NCBI RefSeq assembly: GCF_005771525.1
Contig: NZ_VAVZ01000017.1
Span: 1-64,000, forward strand
Direction of reading: 5' to 3'
DNA from: Nesterenkonia salmonea
GTDB lineage: Bacteria; Actinomycetota; Actinomycetes; Actinomycetales; Micrococcaceae
Length of the DNA: 64,000 nucleotides
This document shows, piece by piece, positions 8,196 through 16,747 of this stretch. The notes beneath the pieces are model-generated. The model saw only the letters and a program-made list of their open reading frames with translations. It ran no database searches and was not told where the DNA came from. Position numbers and translations under genes: made by a program. Positions within the stretch are counted from its first letter, which is position 1, and every line of letters starts with the position of its first letter.

Positions 8196-9302
8196 GTGAA
8201 CACAACACCACCCATTACGCCGCGTGAGGCGGTCGCCGCCCTACCGGCATACAGCGCGGGCAAACCGCCTCAGGCTGCTGAAGGGTTTACTCCCTACAAG
8301 CTCTCCTCCAACGAGAACCCGCTGGGGCCCGTACCGGCAGCGGCTCAGGCGCTGCGCGACGTGTCCACTCTCCACCGGTACCCCAACCCCGGAGCCGAAT
8401 CACTCCGTGAAGCGCTGGCTGACCAGCTGCAGGTTCCGTTCAGCGACATCGTCACCGGCGCCGGAAGCCTCGGGGCGCTGACCCAATTGATCAGTGCATT
8501 CGCCGGCACAGGACAGAACGGGCAGAAAGATGAGGTCATCTACGCCTGGCGTTCCTTCGAGGCCTACCCGATTGTGGTGCGAACAGCGGGAGCCCAAGAC
8601 GTAGCCGTGCCAGTGGCCGAAGACGGTCGGCACGACCTGGCCGCTATGACCGAGGCAGTGACCGACCGCACCAAAACCATCCTGCTGTGCACCCCCAATA
8701 ACCCCACCGGGCCCGCGTTGACTCACACAGAGGTCACCGAGTTCCTGAAGACCATTCCGCAGAACATTGTGGTCGTCATCGACGAGGCATACTTCGAATT
8801 CGTTCGTTCGGCGGACCCGGTGGATGCTCTGGCGCTCTACCGGGAGCACTCCAACGTTGTGGTTCTGAGAACATTCTCCAAAGCTCACGGCCTGGCCGGA
8901 CTGAGAGTGGGCTACGCCATCGCCCAGCCTGCGGTAACAGACCACCTCCGCAAGGTGGCTGTCCCCTTCGCCGTCAGCGCGGTCGCTGAAGCTGCGGCAA
9001 TGGCCTCGTTGAGCCACATCGATGAGGTGCACCAGCGGGTGGAAACCATCGTTCAAGAGCGTGATCGTGTCGCTTCAGCTCTGGCTGACGCCGGATGGGC
9101 GATCCCCGAAACTCAAGGAAACTTCGTGTGGCTTCCGCTGGGCAGCGCCTCGGTCGACTTCGCCCAGGCAGCCGGCGCCCAGGCCCTGGCCGTGCGCCCC
9201 TTCGATGGAGAAGGCGTTCGAGTCAGCGTCGGAGAACCTGAAGCCAATGACCGTTTCATCCAGTTGTGCAGAACCTACAGCGGCCGACCAGGACTCTCCT
9301 GA
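8196..9302 (+). CDS. Histidinol-phosphate/aromatic aminotransferase (HisC/Pat family)
   Basis: A 368-residue class I/II PLP aminotransferase. It shows SSNENPLGPVPAA near the start, the cofactor-contact segment TPNNPTGPALT, the aspartate in VIDEAYFEF and the Schiff-base lysine region RTFSKAHGLAGLRVGYA. HisC transfers the amino group to imidazole-acetol phosphate; in actinobacteria close paralogs (Pat) act on phenylpyruvate. Sequence alone does not separate them. No other his gene is nearby and the next operon is the 2-oxoacid dehydrogenase, as seen around pat/hisC2 in other actinobacteria. GTG 8196 is chosen for its GAGGAA at 8183-8188. Confidence 0.85.
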   Translation: MNTTPPITPREAVAALPAYSAGKPPQAAEGFTPYKLSSNENPLGPVPAAAQALRDVSTLHRYPNPGAESLREALADQLQVPFSDIVTGAGSLGALTQLISAFAGTGQNGQKDEVIYAWRSFEAYPIVVRTAGAQDVAVPVAEDGRHDLAAMTEAVTDRTKTILLCTPNNPTGPALTHTEVTEFLKTIPQNIVVVIDEAYFEFVRSADPVDALALYREHSNVVVLRTFSKAHGLAGLRVGYAIAQPAVTDHLRKVAVPFAVSAVAEAAAMASLSHIDEVHQRVETIVQERDRVASALADAGWAIPETQGNFVWLPLGSASVDFAQAAGAQALAVRPFDGEGVRVSVGEPEANDRFIQLCRTYSGRPGLS

Positions 9303-9332
9303 AACAATGACCCCATGGGAGACGTGGATCAC

Positions 9333-10472
9333 ATGAGCGATATTAGGCTGGCAGATCCAACTCCGGTGCAGTTACTCGCAGAGGATGGAACGCTCACTGA
9401 GCACCCGATCTTCAGCAAGTACATCGAGGACCTCGACGAGGAGATTCTCCGTGAGCTGTACCGGCATATGGTGCTCGAACGCCGATTCGATACGGAGGCG
9501 ACGTCGCTACAGAGACAGGGCTTGTTGGCTCTGTGGGTGCCGGCCTTAGGACAAGAAGCGGCACAGATCGGCGCGATCGCTGCCTTGGAACCGACGGACC
9601 GAGTGTTCCCGACTTATCGGGAGCATGCCATGGCGCTTTACCGTGGGATCACCCCTGAGGAGTTGATGGGCACCTTCCGGGCGACACGGCACACCGGTTG
9701 GGACCCACACGCCTACAATTTCAACGCCTACTCCGTGGTCTTGGCATCCCAGGTGATGCATGCTGCTGGGTGGGGCATGGGCATCAAGCAAGACGTCGCA
9801 ACGGGGACTCTCGCAGAGGGCCGTCCAGAAAACGAGCTCGTCTTGGCCTGCCTCGGTGACGGTGCCACCAGCCAGGGGGACGCCCATGAATCCATGGTGT
9901 TCGCAAGTTCCTACGAGCTGCCGATGCTCTACTTCATCCAAAACAATCACTGGGCCATCTCAGTGCCTCAGGAGACCCAGTCGCGGGTGCCACTGGCGCA
10001 TCGCGCCGCTGGATACGGGTTTGAAGGTCTGCGGGTAGACGGCAACGATGTCTTGGCCACTTTCGCAGTGACCCGCTACATGGCGGAGCAGATTCGCTCG
10101 GGGTCCGGACCGAAACTGGTGGAGGCTGTGACCTACCGGATTGGGGCACATACCACCGCGGATGATCCGACGAAGTACCGCAGCAAAGAAGAACTCGAAG
10201 TGTGGAAGAGCCGGGATCCGATTGCGCGCTACCGGGCATGGTTGGAATCCACGTCGGTCATTGATGCGGCCTTCACCGACAAGGTGGATCAGGAGGCCGC
10301 GGAACTTGCCAAGCAACTCCGGAAAGCTGTCCACACCATGGAGCCGGTGCAGCTTGAACGCGTCTTTGACACCGTCTACGCCGAACCGCACCGCCAGGTT
10401 GAGATGGAGAAAGCGTGGCTGAAGGACTATGAGGCGGGCTTCGCTGAAGAAGGGCAGGTGGCCGACAAGTGA
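9333..10472 (+). CDS. bkdA: 2-oxoacid dehydrogenase E1 component, alpha subunit
   Basis: A 379-residue thiamine-diphosphate enzyme subunit: LERRFDTEATSLQRQG, then GQEAAQIGAIAAL, and the TPP motif running from GDGATSQGDAHE to QNNHWAIS. With the beta subunit it decarboxylates branched-chain 2-oxoacids (or pyruvate) and passes the acyl group to E2. The length and YRHM/TYREHA features fit the BkdA/PdhA-type alpha subunit of actinobacteria, and nearby valine-pathway genes favour branched-chain substrates. ATG 9333 has GGGAG upstream; ATG 9315 is possible. The stop overlaps the next start by four bases (GTGA). Confidence 0.88.
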   Translation: MSDIRLADPTPVQLLAEDGTLTEHPIFSKYIEDLDEEILRELYRHMVLERRFDTEATSLQRQGLLALWVPALGQEAAQIGAIAALEPTDRVFPTYREHAMALYRGITPEELMGTFRATRHTGWDPHAYNFNAYSVVLASQVMHAAGWGMGIKQDVATGTLAEGRPENELVLACLGDGATSQGDAHESMVFASSYELPMLYFIQNNHWAISVPQETQSRVPLAHRAAGYGFEGLRVDGNDVLATFAVTRYMAEQIRSGSGPKLVEAVTYRIGAHTTADDPTKYRSKEELEVWKSRDPIARYRAWLESTSVIDAAFTDKVDQEAAELAKQLRKAVHTMEPVQLERVFDTVYAEPHRQVEMEKAWLKDYEAGFAEEGQVADK

Positions 10473-11512
10473 GTGCTGAACCTGCAGTACAAGCCGAGCC
10501 GAAGGAAGCTGTGACCACTCCCGCCCCTATGCCGCTTGCCAAAGCCATCAACCGAGCTTTAGCTGACGAGTTGGCAGCCGATGTGAAGACCCTGCTCATT
10601 GGAGAAGACATTGGCGCTCTTGGCGGTGTCTTCCGAGTCACCGACAAGTTGCAGGCGCAATTCGGCCCCGATCGTGTCATCGACTCGCCACTGGCCGAAT
10701 CCGGGATCATTGGTGCCTGCATAGGGTTGGCGATGCGTGGTTATCGCCCGGTCGCTGAGATCCAGTTCGACGGATTCGTCTTCCCCGCGTTCAACCAGAT
10801 CACTACTCAGCTGGCTAAAGTGCACAACCGCACCGATGGTGCCGTGACAGTGCCCGTCACCATTCGGTTGCCCTACGGTGGTCACATCGGCTCGATCGAG
10901 CATCACTCCGAGTCCCCTGAGGCATTGTTCGCCCACACAGCAGGGCTGCGCATCATCGCACCGTCGAGCCCTCACGATGCCTACTGGATGACGCGTCAAG
11001 CCATCAACAGCGTCGATCCGGTGATCGTGCTCGAGCCGAAGCGCCGGTACTGGCTCAAGGGCCCCGTCGACTTCGACACACCCGCGCCCGACGCCTTCAC
11101 CGCTCAAGTGCTCAGAGAAGGTACCGATGTCACACTTGCCACCTATGGTCCGCTGGTTCCCGTCGCACTGGCCGCAGCTGAAGTGGCCGCTGACCAGGGC
11201 AGAAGCGTGGAAGTAGTCGACGTTCGTTCCATCAGCCCACTTGATGATGAGACCATCGCCCGGTCTGCGGCGAAAACCCAACGCCTCGTCGTCGCCCACG
11301 AAGCACCAACCTTCGGCGGTTTCGGAGCGGAGATTGCTGCCAGAGTTTCCGAACGTGCTTACCACAGGTTGCAGGCTCCCGTGCTGAGAGTCGGAGGGTT
11401 CCACATGCCGTACCCGCCTTCAGGACAGGAACACCGGTACTTGCCAGACATCGATCGAATGCTCGAAGCCCTGGAACGCAGTTTTGTCTACGAGAACGCA
11501 GGAGGTCACTGA
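10469..11512 (+). CDS. bkdB: 2-oxoacid dehydrogenase E1 component, beta subunit
   Basis: A 347-residue partner of the alpha subunit. It shows GEDIGALGGVFRVTD, SPLAESGIIGACIGLAMRG and AEIQFDGFVFPAFNQI, then the C-terminal transketolase domain with VEVVDVRSISPLD and HEAPTFGGFGAEIAA. The beta subunit completes the TPP site and docks the heterotetramer on E2. The GTG start lies inside the end of the alpha-subunit gene, and the stop overlaps the E2 start by one base (TGATG), so all three genes form a tightly coupled operon. Confidence 0.9.
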   Translation: MSAEPAVQAEPKEAVTTPAPMPLAKAINRALADELAADVKTLLIGEDIGALGGVFRVTDKLQAQFGPDRVIDSPLAESGIIGACIGLAMRGYRPVAEIQFDGFVFPAFNQITTQLAKVHNRTDGAVTVPVTIRLPYGGHIGSIEHHSESPEALFAHTAGLRIIAPSSPHDAYWMTRQAINSVDPVIVLEPKRRYWLKGPVDFDTPAPDAFTAQVLREGTDVTLATYGPLVPVALAAAEVAADQGRSVEVVDVRSISPLDDETIARSAAKTQRLVVAHEAPTFGGFGAEIAARVSERAYHRLQAPVLRVGGFHMPYPPSGQEHRYLPDIDRMLEALERSFVYENAGGH

Positions 11513-12939
11513 TGAGCCAGACCTTCAATCTTCCTGATGTGGGCGAAGGGCTCACAGAAGCAGAAATCGTGTCATGGCGCGTCTCCCAGGGCGACACAGT
11601 TGACGTCAACGACGTCGTCTGCGAGATCGAGACCGCGAAATCTCTCGTCGAGCTTCCTATTCCTTTCGCCGGCACTGTCCAAGAACTTGTAGCCGGTGAG
11701 GGCGAGACGATCGAGGTCGGGCAACCCCTCATCAGAATCAGCGCGGCCGATTCCGGTGGAGCCCCGCCGCCAGATTCGGCGGACTCCAATGCAGAGTCCG
11801 CCTCATCCGCAGCCCCAGCTTCGGAGAAGCCCTCAGTGGCACCCGCCGAGGAACACCAGCAAGAGCAGGAGCAGTCACCACGGGGATCGGGCGAGGAGCA
11901 GAACCGGGCGCTGGTCGGATCAGGACCCAAGGCTGACGCGCCCAAAGCGCGGCCCCGCACACGACCTGCAGCTCTAGACCTCGTTGATGTCTCAGACTTG
12001 GGGGTCCGCGGCGGAAACGGCCGCAAAGACGGACGAAGTCCTGCTTCAGCGTTGGGGCACTCCGCGGCGGAGGTGGTCCGCAGGGCTGCCCCGCCGGTAC
12101 GAGCTCTGGCGAAGAGGTTCGGTCTGGACGTTGTCCAACTGGTGGGGACTGGGAGGGACGGCCGGATCACCCGTGAAGACGTTGAGGCCCAGGCGCAGCA
12201 ATTTTCCGGCTCTCAGCAGAGCCCTGAAAGCGTCTCCCTCTACGAAGGGCCGCGGGAAGAGCAGGTACAAGTTCGAGGCGTGCGCAAAGCAACTGCGCTC
12301 AACGTCTCTGCCTCCGCCTCAGAGGTGCCACACGTCTCGGTGTTCAAAGAGGTTGATGTCACCCGCATGATGGAGCTCCGGGCGGCGCTGCGCAATGACC
12401 CTGCCTATGAGAACCTAAGCGTTTCTCCTATGCTGTTCGCCGCTCAGGCGATCATCCGGGCTGCGAGGAAAAACCCTCAGGTCAACGCGACGTGGCACGG
12501 ATCTCACTACACGCTGTGCAATTACGTGAATCTCGGAATCGCCGCGGCAACACCTCGAGGGTTGGTCGTCCCGGTCATCCATGATGCTCAGGCTTACACT
12601 CCCCTCGGTCTGGCAGCAGCCCTCACTGCGTTGACTGCGGAGGCCAGGGAAGGCAAAACAACACCGGCCCAAATGCAGGGAGGGACGGTCTCGATCACCA
12701 ACATCGGATCTCTGGGTCTTGATTTCGGTACTCCGATCCTCCCGCCAGGGCAAGCCTCGATCGTTGTCCTCGGAGCAGTGCGGACAAAACCGTGGGTCGT
12801 GGGGGGCCAGATTGCTCCGCGGCAGATCATGACCATTGGCGGATCCTTCGACCATCGCCTGATCGATGGGGACCTCGCCGGGGCGTTCATCTCAGATGTC
12901 GCTGCCGTGATGGAACAACCAGGGCTGCTCATGGCCTAA
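11512..12939 (+). CDS. bkdC: Dihydrolipoamide acyltransferase (E2)
   Basis: A 475-residue E2 with one lipoyl domain (residues 1-78, lipoylated Lys about 43 in EIETAKSLVE), a long Ser/Ala/Pro/Glu linker, a peripheral-subunit-binding domain near residues 185-225 (PPVRALAKRFGLDVVQLVGT), a second linker and the catalytic domain from about residue 245. The active-site His is in SFDHRLIDGDLAG. Acyl groups are moved from E1 to CoA; E3 (lipoamide dehydrogenase) is not in this window. The ribosome binding site GGAGGT is at 11501-11506. The single lipoyl domain fits branched-chain-type complexes. Confidence 0.92.
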   Translation: MSQTFNLPDVGEGLTEAEIVSWRVSQGDTVDVNDVVCEIETAKSLVELPIPFAGTVQELVAGEGETIEVGQPLIRISAADSGGAPPPDSADSNAESASSAAPASEKPSVAPAEEHQQEQEQSPRGSGEEQNRALVGSGPKADAPKARPRTRPAALDLVDVSDLGVRGGNGRKDGRSPASALGHSAAEVVRRAAPPVRALAKRFGLDVVQLVGTGRDGRITREDVEAQAQQFSGSQQSPESVSLYEGPREEQVQVRGVRKATALNVSASASEVPHVSVFKEVDVTRMMELRAALRNDPAYENLSVSPMLFAAQAIIRAARKNPQVNATWHGSHYTLCNYVNLGIAAATPRGLVVPVIHDAQAYTPLGLAAALTALTAEAREGKTTPAQMQGGTVSITNIGSLGLDFGTPILPPGQASIVVLGAVRTKPWVVGGQIAPRQIMTIGGSFDHRLIDGDLAGAFISDVAAVMEQPGLLMA

Positions 12940-12962
12940 TGGGCGGATAAGCGAAAGTACTC

Positions 12963-13649
12963 TTAGTCCAGGCTGTGGATTGTCAACGGGGTGGTGTCCT
13001 CTAAACCCAATTGGGCAGCCAGGGGCACGTCATCGAGGACAATGTCAGCCTGTTGAGCACCAGTTGCGGCTCGAGCCGTCGTCTCAATCTGTTTCAGAAT
13101 CTGCCATGACTGGCACTGATCGGTGCTTCCTGCGAAGCCGGTGAGATTCACTGTGACGGTGTCGTTGTCCTGCTCGACTCCTGTGACCTCCAGGCCAGAG
13201 GATGCCAACGGATTCAGGAAGGCCGGACTGCCGTGCTGAGATGTGTCCATAGAGATCAGGTACTCCAACGCTGACTCTGTGGGATTCTCTGTGACCATCG
13301 GAACGCTGTGCATGACGGAGATGTAGTCCTGGCAGCCGAACATTTCCGTCCGAGCGACCTGGTGGCTGTGAGGTTGATCCGGTTGGAATTCGTCATCGGA
13401 GCTGTAGATCTCCCAGTCATATCCGGGGGGGCTGACAAGGCCCAGGGGGAGCGCGACAGTCTCATCGTCGCCGAATTCTGGTTCAGGGAGAGGATTATCC
13501 GGAATCTCTTCCTCCGCAGCCTCCTGCGCGGGATCTGGGGCCCCACCTGCGTCATCGTCACCGGAGTCCCCATTGCACGCTGAGAGGCCGAAGAGCGCCA
13601 AAACGGCGAACGCGGAGAAGACACCGCGGAAGGTAGGGACAGATGTCAT
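12963..13649 (-). CDS. Lipoprotein, possibly with a GerMN-like domain
   Basis: A 228-residue lipoprotein: signal peptide with lipobox FGLSAC, a tether rich in Asp, Glu and Pro to about residue 55, then a globular part. The last 80 residues (DTVTVNLTGF, then ILKQIETTARAATGA and ADIVLDDVPL) resemble GerMN domains, in which a VDLS-like strand precedes a helix and a second strand. That assignment is tentative. ATG 13649 is chosen because it places the signal peptide at the very N terminus. It is convergent with the E2 gene, with 23 bases between stops. Confidence 0.6.
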   Translation of the reverse strand: MTSVPTFRGVFSAFAVLALFGLSACNGDSGDDDAGGAPDPAQEAAEEEIPDNPLPEPEFGDDETVALPLGLVSPPGYDWEIYSSDDEFQPDQPHSHQVARTEMFGCQDYISVMHSVPMVTENPTESALEYLISMDTSQHGSPAFLNPLASSGLEVTGVEQDNDTVTVNLTGFAGSTDQCQSWQILKQIETTARAATGAQQADIVLDDVPLAAQLGLEDTTPLTIHSLD

Positions 13650-13826
13650 GGAGACAGGATACGAGCCTCTGCTGAATGAGTCCGAATCGGGGGCGGCTCT
13701 GAGCCGGATCGCTGTCGACCTCGTGCCGGACGTGTAGCTTGCATCGGGCGCGGAGTGCTTCCTGGATCGCTGCCGCAAATCGTCCTTCATCATCTTGTCA
13801 GAGCTCCACTCGGGTAGGCTGAGTTC

Positions 13827-14672
13827 ATGCCTATCAGGAACCGTCGAGCCGCTGCGCTGCCCGCCAAGCTCTCCCGCTCTTGGCTGCTTATCAACGCCGC
13901 CAAGGAAGAGGATTTCGCCCCCGGTTTGGCCAGTGAGGCCGACTCTGTGATCTTCGATCTTGAGGCCTCCGTCCCGGACTCGCTGAAGGCTTCGGCGCGT
14001 GAGTCGGTGATGAGCGCACTCAACGGCGGCATGACGGCTTGGGTGCGGATCAGCCCCACTACCAGTGAGCACTGGGAAGATGATGTGGCTGCCCTGTCGA
14101 AAGCTGACGGGCTGCGCGGTGTCATGTTGGCCGAAACTGAGCGCCCTGATCAGGTGACTTACACCGCGATGCGCCTGCGTGCCGGCACACCGGTGATCGC
14201 GCTCCTCGAGTCAGCTCTCGGGGTTGAAAACGCCACTCAGATCGCATCGGCCCCAGGCACTTTTCGGCTGGCGTTCGGCACCAATGACTTCCGCAAAGAC
14301 GTAGGCGTCTCTGCGGACCCCATGGCGCTGGCATATGCGCGCTCGCGGCTCGTGGTGGCTTCACGGGTCGGTGGGCTGCCAGGTGCCATTGATGGCCCTA
14401 CCGAGGTCAACGCTGACGAGACTGCGATCGCTCAAGCATGCCAAGTGACTGCAGATATGGGCATGACGGGCAAGCTCTCGCTCAACCGTGCGCAGGTCGA
14501 ACTGGTCAATCAGGGCTTGAGCCCCTCTGACGATGAGGTCTCCTGGGCGTTGGAGCTCATCGCTGCTCATGAAAGTGGCGCTTCGATAGGTGACGGATCG
14601 TATTTGCCACGCTTGGCACGGGCGCAGAAGATCGCCTCATTGGCTGACTCCTACGGGCTGTGGAACGCCTAA
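13827..14672 (+). CDS. CitE-like HpcH/HpaI aldolase (CoA-ester lyase)
   Basis: A 281-residue TIM-barrel protein of the citrate-lyase beta/malyl-CoA lyase family: SRSWLLINAAKEED, VIFDLEASVPDSLKA (metal- and substrate-binding strand), then VIALLESALGVENA and LAFGTNDFRKDVG. Relatives cleave or form citryl-, malyl- or methylmalyl-CoA. The usual FDLEDAV motif is FDLEASV here. The gene ends 49 bases before the 3-hydroxyisobutyryl-CoA hydrolase gene in the same direction, which points to a CoA-ester step in branched-chain or propionate metabolism. Exact substrate unknown. Confidence 0.8.
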   Translation: MPIRNRRAAALPAKLSRSWLLINAAKEEDFAPGLASEADSVIFDLEASVPDSLKASARESVMSALNGGMTAWVRISPTTSEHWEDDVAALSKADGLRGVMLAETERPDQVTYTAMRLRAGTPVIALLESALGVENATQIASAPGTFRLAFGTNDFRKDVGVSADPMALAYARSRLVVASRVGGLPGAIDGPTEVNADETAIAQACQVTADMGMTGKLSLNRAQVELVNQGLSPSDDEVSWALELIAAHESGASIGDGSYLPRLARAQKIASLADSYGLWNA

Positions 14673-14721
14673 ACTTACGCATCAAGTGGATGTGAGCTGA
14701 CCAGAGAACAAGGAGGTTCTG

Positions 14722-15825
14722 ATGGGAAGAGAAACCTTTACGGGCGACGTCGCATTCGAGGTGCGGGGCCACCTGGGGATCATCACGCTCAACCGCCCTA
14801 AGTCGCTGAACTCTCTGACTGGGCTCATGTGTGATTCTATCCGTGTGCAGTTGGAGGACTGGGCAGACGACCCCGCAGTGGCTCAGGTGCTCATTCGTGG
14901 CGCCGGTGACCGAGGCCTCTGCGCTGGGGGTGATGTGGCCAGCGTCTATCGAGAGATGGTGGAGCTTCAAGACCAAGACGGCGGCGGCTCTCTGCCAGAT
15001 GGTCGCCCCGAATATCGGGCAAATTTCACGGCGGAAGGCTTCTTCGCCTCAGAGTATGGGATGAATCAGTACATCGCTCGGTATTCCAAGCCGTACATCG
15101 CTCTCATGGATGGTGTAGTTCTCGGAGGCGGTGTGGGGGTTTCCGCCCATGGCTCTCACCGTATTGTCACCGAGCGCAGCCGAATCGGAATGCCCGAGAC
15201 CACCATCGGTTTCTCCCCAGATGTTGGTGGCACCTACCTCCTAGGCCGTGCCCCGGGACAGCTAGGCGTCCACGCAGGATTGACTGGGGTGCACTTATCA
15301 GCCGCTGACGCGATTCACCTCGGTCTGGCAGATTCACTCATAGCATCCGACTCGATTGACGCGTTGATACACGAATTGACCGTGGAGGATGTGGAGCGCG
15401 TCTTGCCCGAATTTCTCCGCGAACCCGAACCCTCCGCGTTGGAAGGTGCCGAATGGGTTAATGAGGCATACTCCCAGGAGAGCGTCGTCGAGGTTCTCCG
15501 GGTGCTGGATGACCTCGGTGAGCGTGTGCCGGAGGCAGCAGAGACGGCCCGCACCCTGCGCACTAAATCGCCCACTATGGTTCGTGTGGCATTCCGTGCG
15601 ATCCGTGGGGCGCGGGAACTGGGATTGGAAGGTGCCCTCAGTCAGGAGTACACGATCGCTGTCCACGCGCTGCGCTCACACGACTTCCGAGAAGGAATCC
15701 GCGCTCAACTCATTGACAAGGACCGCTCACCCTCGTGGAGTCCGAGTTCGTTGGAGGCTGTTGATGAAGAGCTGGTCGACCATTACTTCACTCCTGTTCC
15801 GTCAAAAATTTTGACCTTTTCCTGA
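14722..15825 (+). CDS. 3-hydroxyisobutyryl-CoA hydrolase (crotonase fold)
   Basis: A 367-residue crotonase-superfamily protein whose length and motifs match 3-hydroxyisobutyryl-CoA hydrolase rather than a 260-residue enoyl-CoA hydratase: GLCAGGDVASVYREM, then KPYIALMDGVVLGGGVGVS and the catalytic-loop region SRIGMPETTIGFSPDVGGTY. It removes CoA in valine breakdown. An excellent ribosome binding site (AAGGAGGT) precedes the ATG. Proximity to the bkd-type dehydrogenase, three genes upstream, supports the valine role, although the gene order is not a single operon. Confidence 0.85.
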   Translation: MGRETFTGDVAFEVRGHLGIITLNRPKSLNSLTGLMCDSIRVQLEDWADDPAVAQVLIRGAGDRGLCAGGDVASVYREMVELQDQDGGGSLPDGRPEYRANFTAEGFFASEYGMNQYIARYSKPYIALMDGVVLGGGVGVSAHGSHRIVTERSRIGMPETTIGFSPDVGGTYLLGRAPGQLGVHAGLTGVHLSAADAIHLGLADSLIASDSIDALIHELTVEDVERVLPEFLREPEPSALEGAEWVNEAYSQESVVEVLRVLDDLGERVPEAAETARTLRTKSPTMVRVAFRAIRGARELGLEGALSQEYTIAVHALRSHDFREGIRAQLIDKDRSPSWSPSSLEAVDEELVDHYFTPVPSKILTFS

Positions 15826-15954
15826 GCATCTACGGGTCCACTCTCAGGCCACGCATGCAACGTGGGGCCGCGAAGCTGGATATGATCTGGTCAGCGGTGT
15901 TTCTGCGCAGCGCCGCACGCAGTGGACTTGCTGCCAGAATCTGAGAGGACTCGT

Positions 15955-16725
15955 ATGGAAGGCAGGGACGAACCCGCCCGCTCTGAGCCTGCCCAGCCGC
16001 TGCGCATTAGCTCTCCTGTGCTCATTCTTGGTGGGCCTTCCCCTGCGAGGAACGAACTGACCCAACGGTTGCGGAGTCTCGACGTCAAAGTGCTTCAGTC
16101 GGCCAGCGGCGCTGAGGCCCGACAGCTCCATGCCGAAGAGTCCCCGAGCCTATTGGTCGTTGATGCCAGGTTAGCCAGACGGGCCCCGGCGCTGGAGGAT
16201 GCGGTCGATGACCTCCGATCGGGAAATGACGACACTGCCGTCTTGGCCTGGTTCGACGCCGACGCTCCCCAGGAGGACATCCTGACGCTTTGTCACCCCA
16301 TTGATGACCATATGGTCGGTTCAATCGCAGTGGAGGAGTCCTTGAGGCGGCTGCATTTCCTCACCGGAAGGCTCCCCGCTCAACGGGATGGAGAACGACT
16401 CATTGTCGGAGATTTGGAACTCAATACTTCCGTCCGCACTGTGACTCGAGCCGGAAGAGACATTGACTTATCAGATACCGAATTTCGGCTACTGCGGCTC
16501 TTGATGCGTCATGCGCGCACAGTGCTTCCCAAATCTCAGATCCTCCAGGAGGTGTGGGAGTACGAGTTCGCCGGACAGGCCAATATTGTGGAGCTCTACG
16601 TCAGCTACGTGCGTAAGAAAATTGAAGCGGGCATGCCTCGCATGATTCACACAGTCCGTGGAGCAGGCTATGTGCTGCGTCCGGCACGACCAGCCGAAGC
16701 GACCGGAGAAGCGTCGGATTCTTAG
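15955..16725 (+). CDS. OmpR/PhoB-type regulator with a degenerate receiver domain
   Basis: A 256-residue protein with a receiver-like domain (residues 20-128) and a winged-helix DNA-binding domain (residues 138-237; DLSDTEFRLLRLLMRHARTV, HTVRGAGYVLRP). The receiver keeps an aspartate at the phosphoacceptor place (LLVVD, residue 70). It lacks the acidic pair after the first strand (ILGGPS) and the conserved lysine (DDHMVGS). It therefore probably does not take part in normal phosphotransfer. No histidine kinase gene is adjacent. ATG 15955 is chosen for GAGAGGA just upstream; GTG 15922 is an alternative. Confidence 0.85.
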   Translation: MEGRDEPARSEPAQPLRISSPVLILGGPSPARNELTQRLRSLDVKVLQSASGAEARQLHAEESPSLLVVDARLARRAPALEDAVDDLRSGNDDTAVLAWFDADAPQEDILTLCHPIDDHMVGSIAVEESLRRLHFLTGRLPAQRDGERLIVGDLELNTSVRTVTRAGRDIDLSDTEFRLLRLLMRHARTVLPKSQILQEVWEYEFAGQANIVELYVSYVRKKIEAGMPRMIHTVRGAGYVLRPARPAEATGEASDS

Positions 16726-16747
16726 TTCACGCTTGCGCGCAGGAACA

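Noticed and set aside
8400-9056. Long leftward open frame inside the aminotransferase gene
   Set aside because: Composition is that of antisense to a GC-rich gene; the sense protein is fully supported by motifs.
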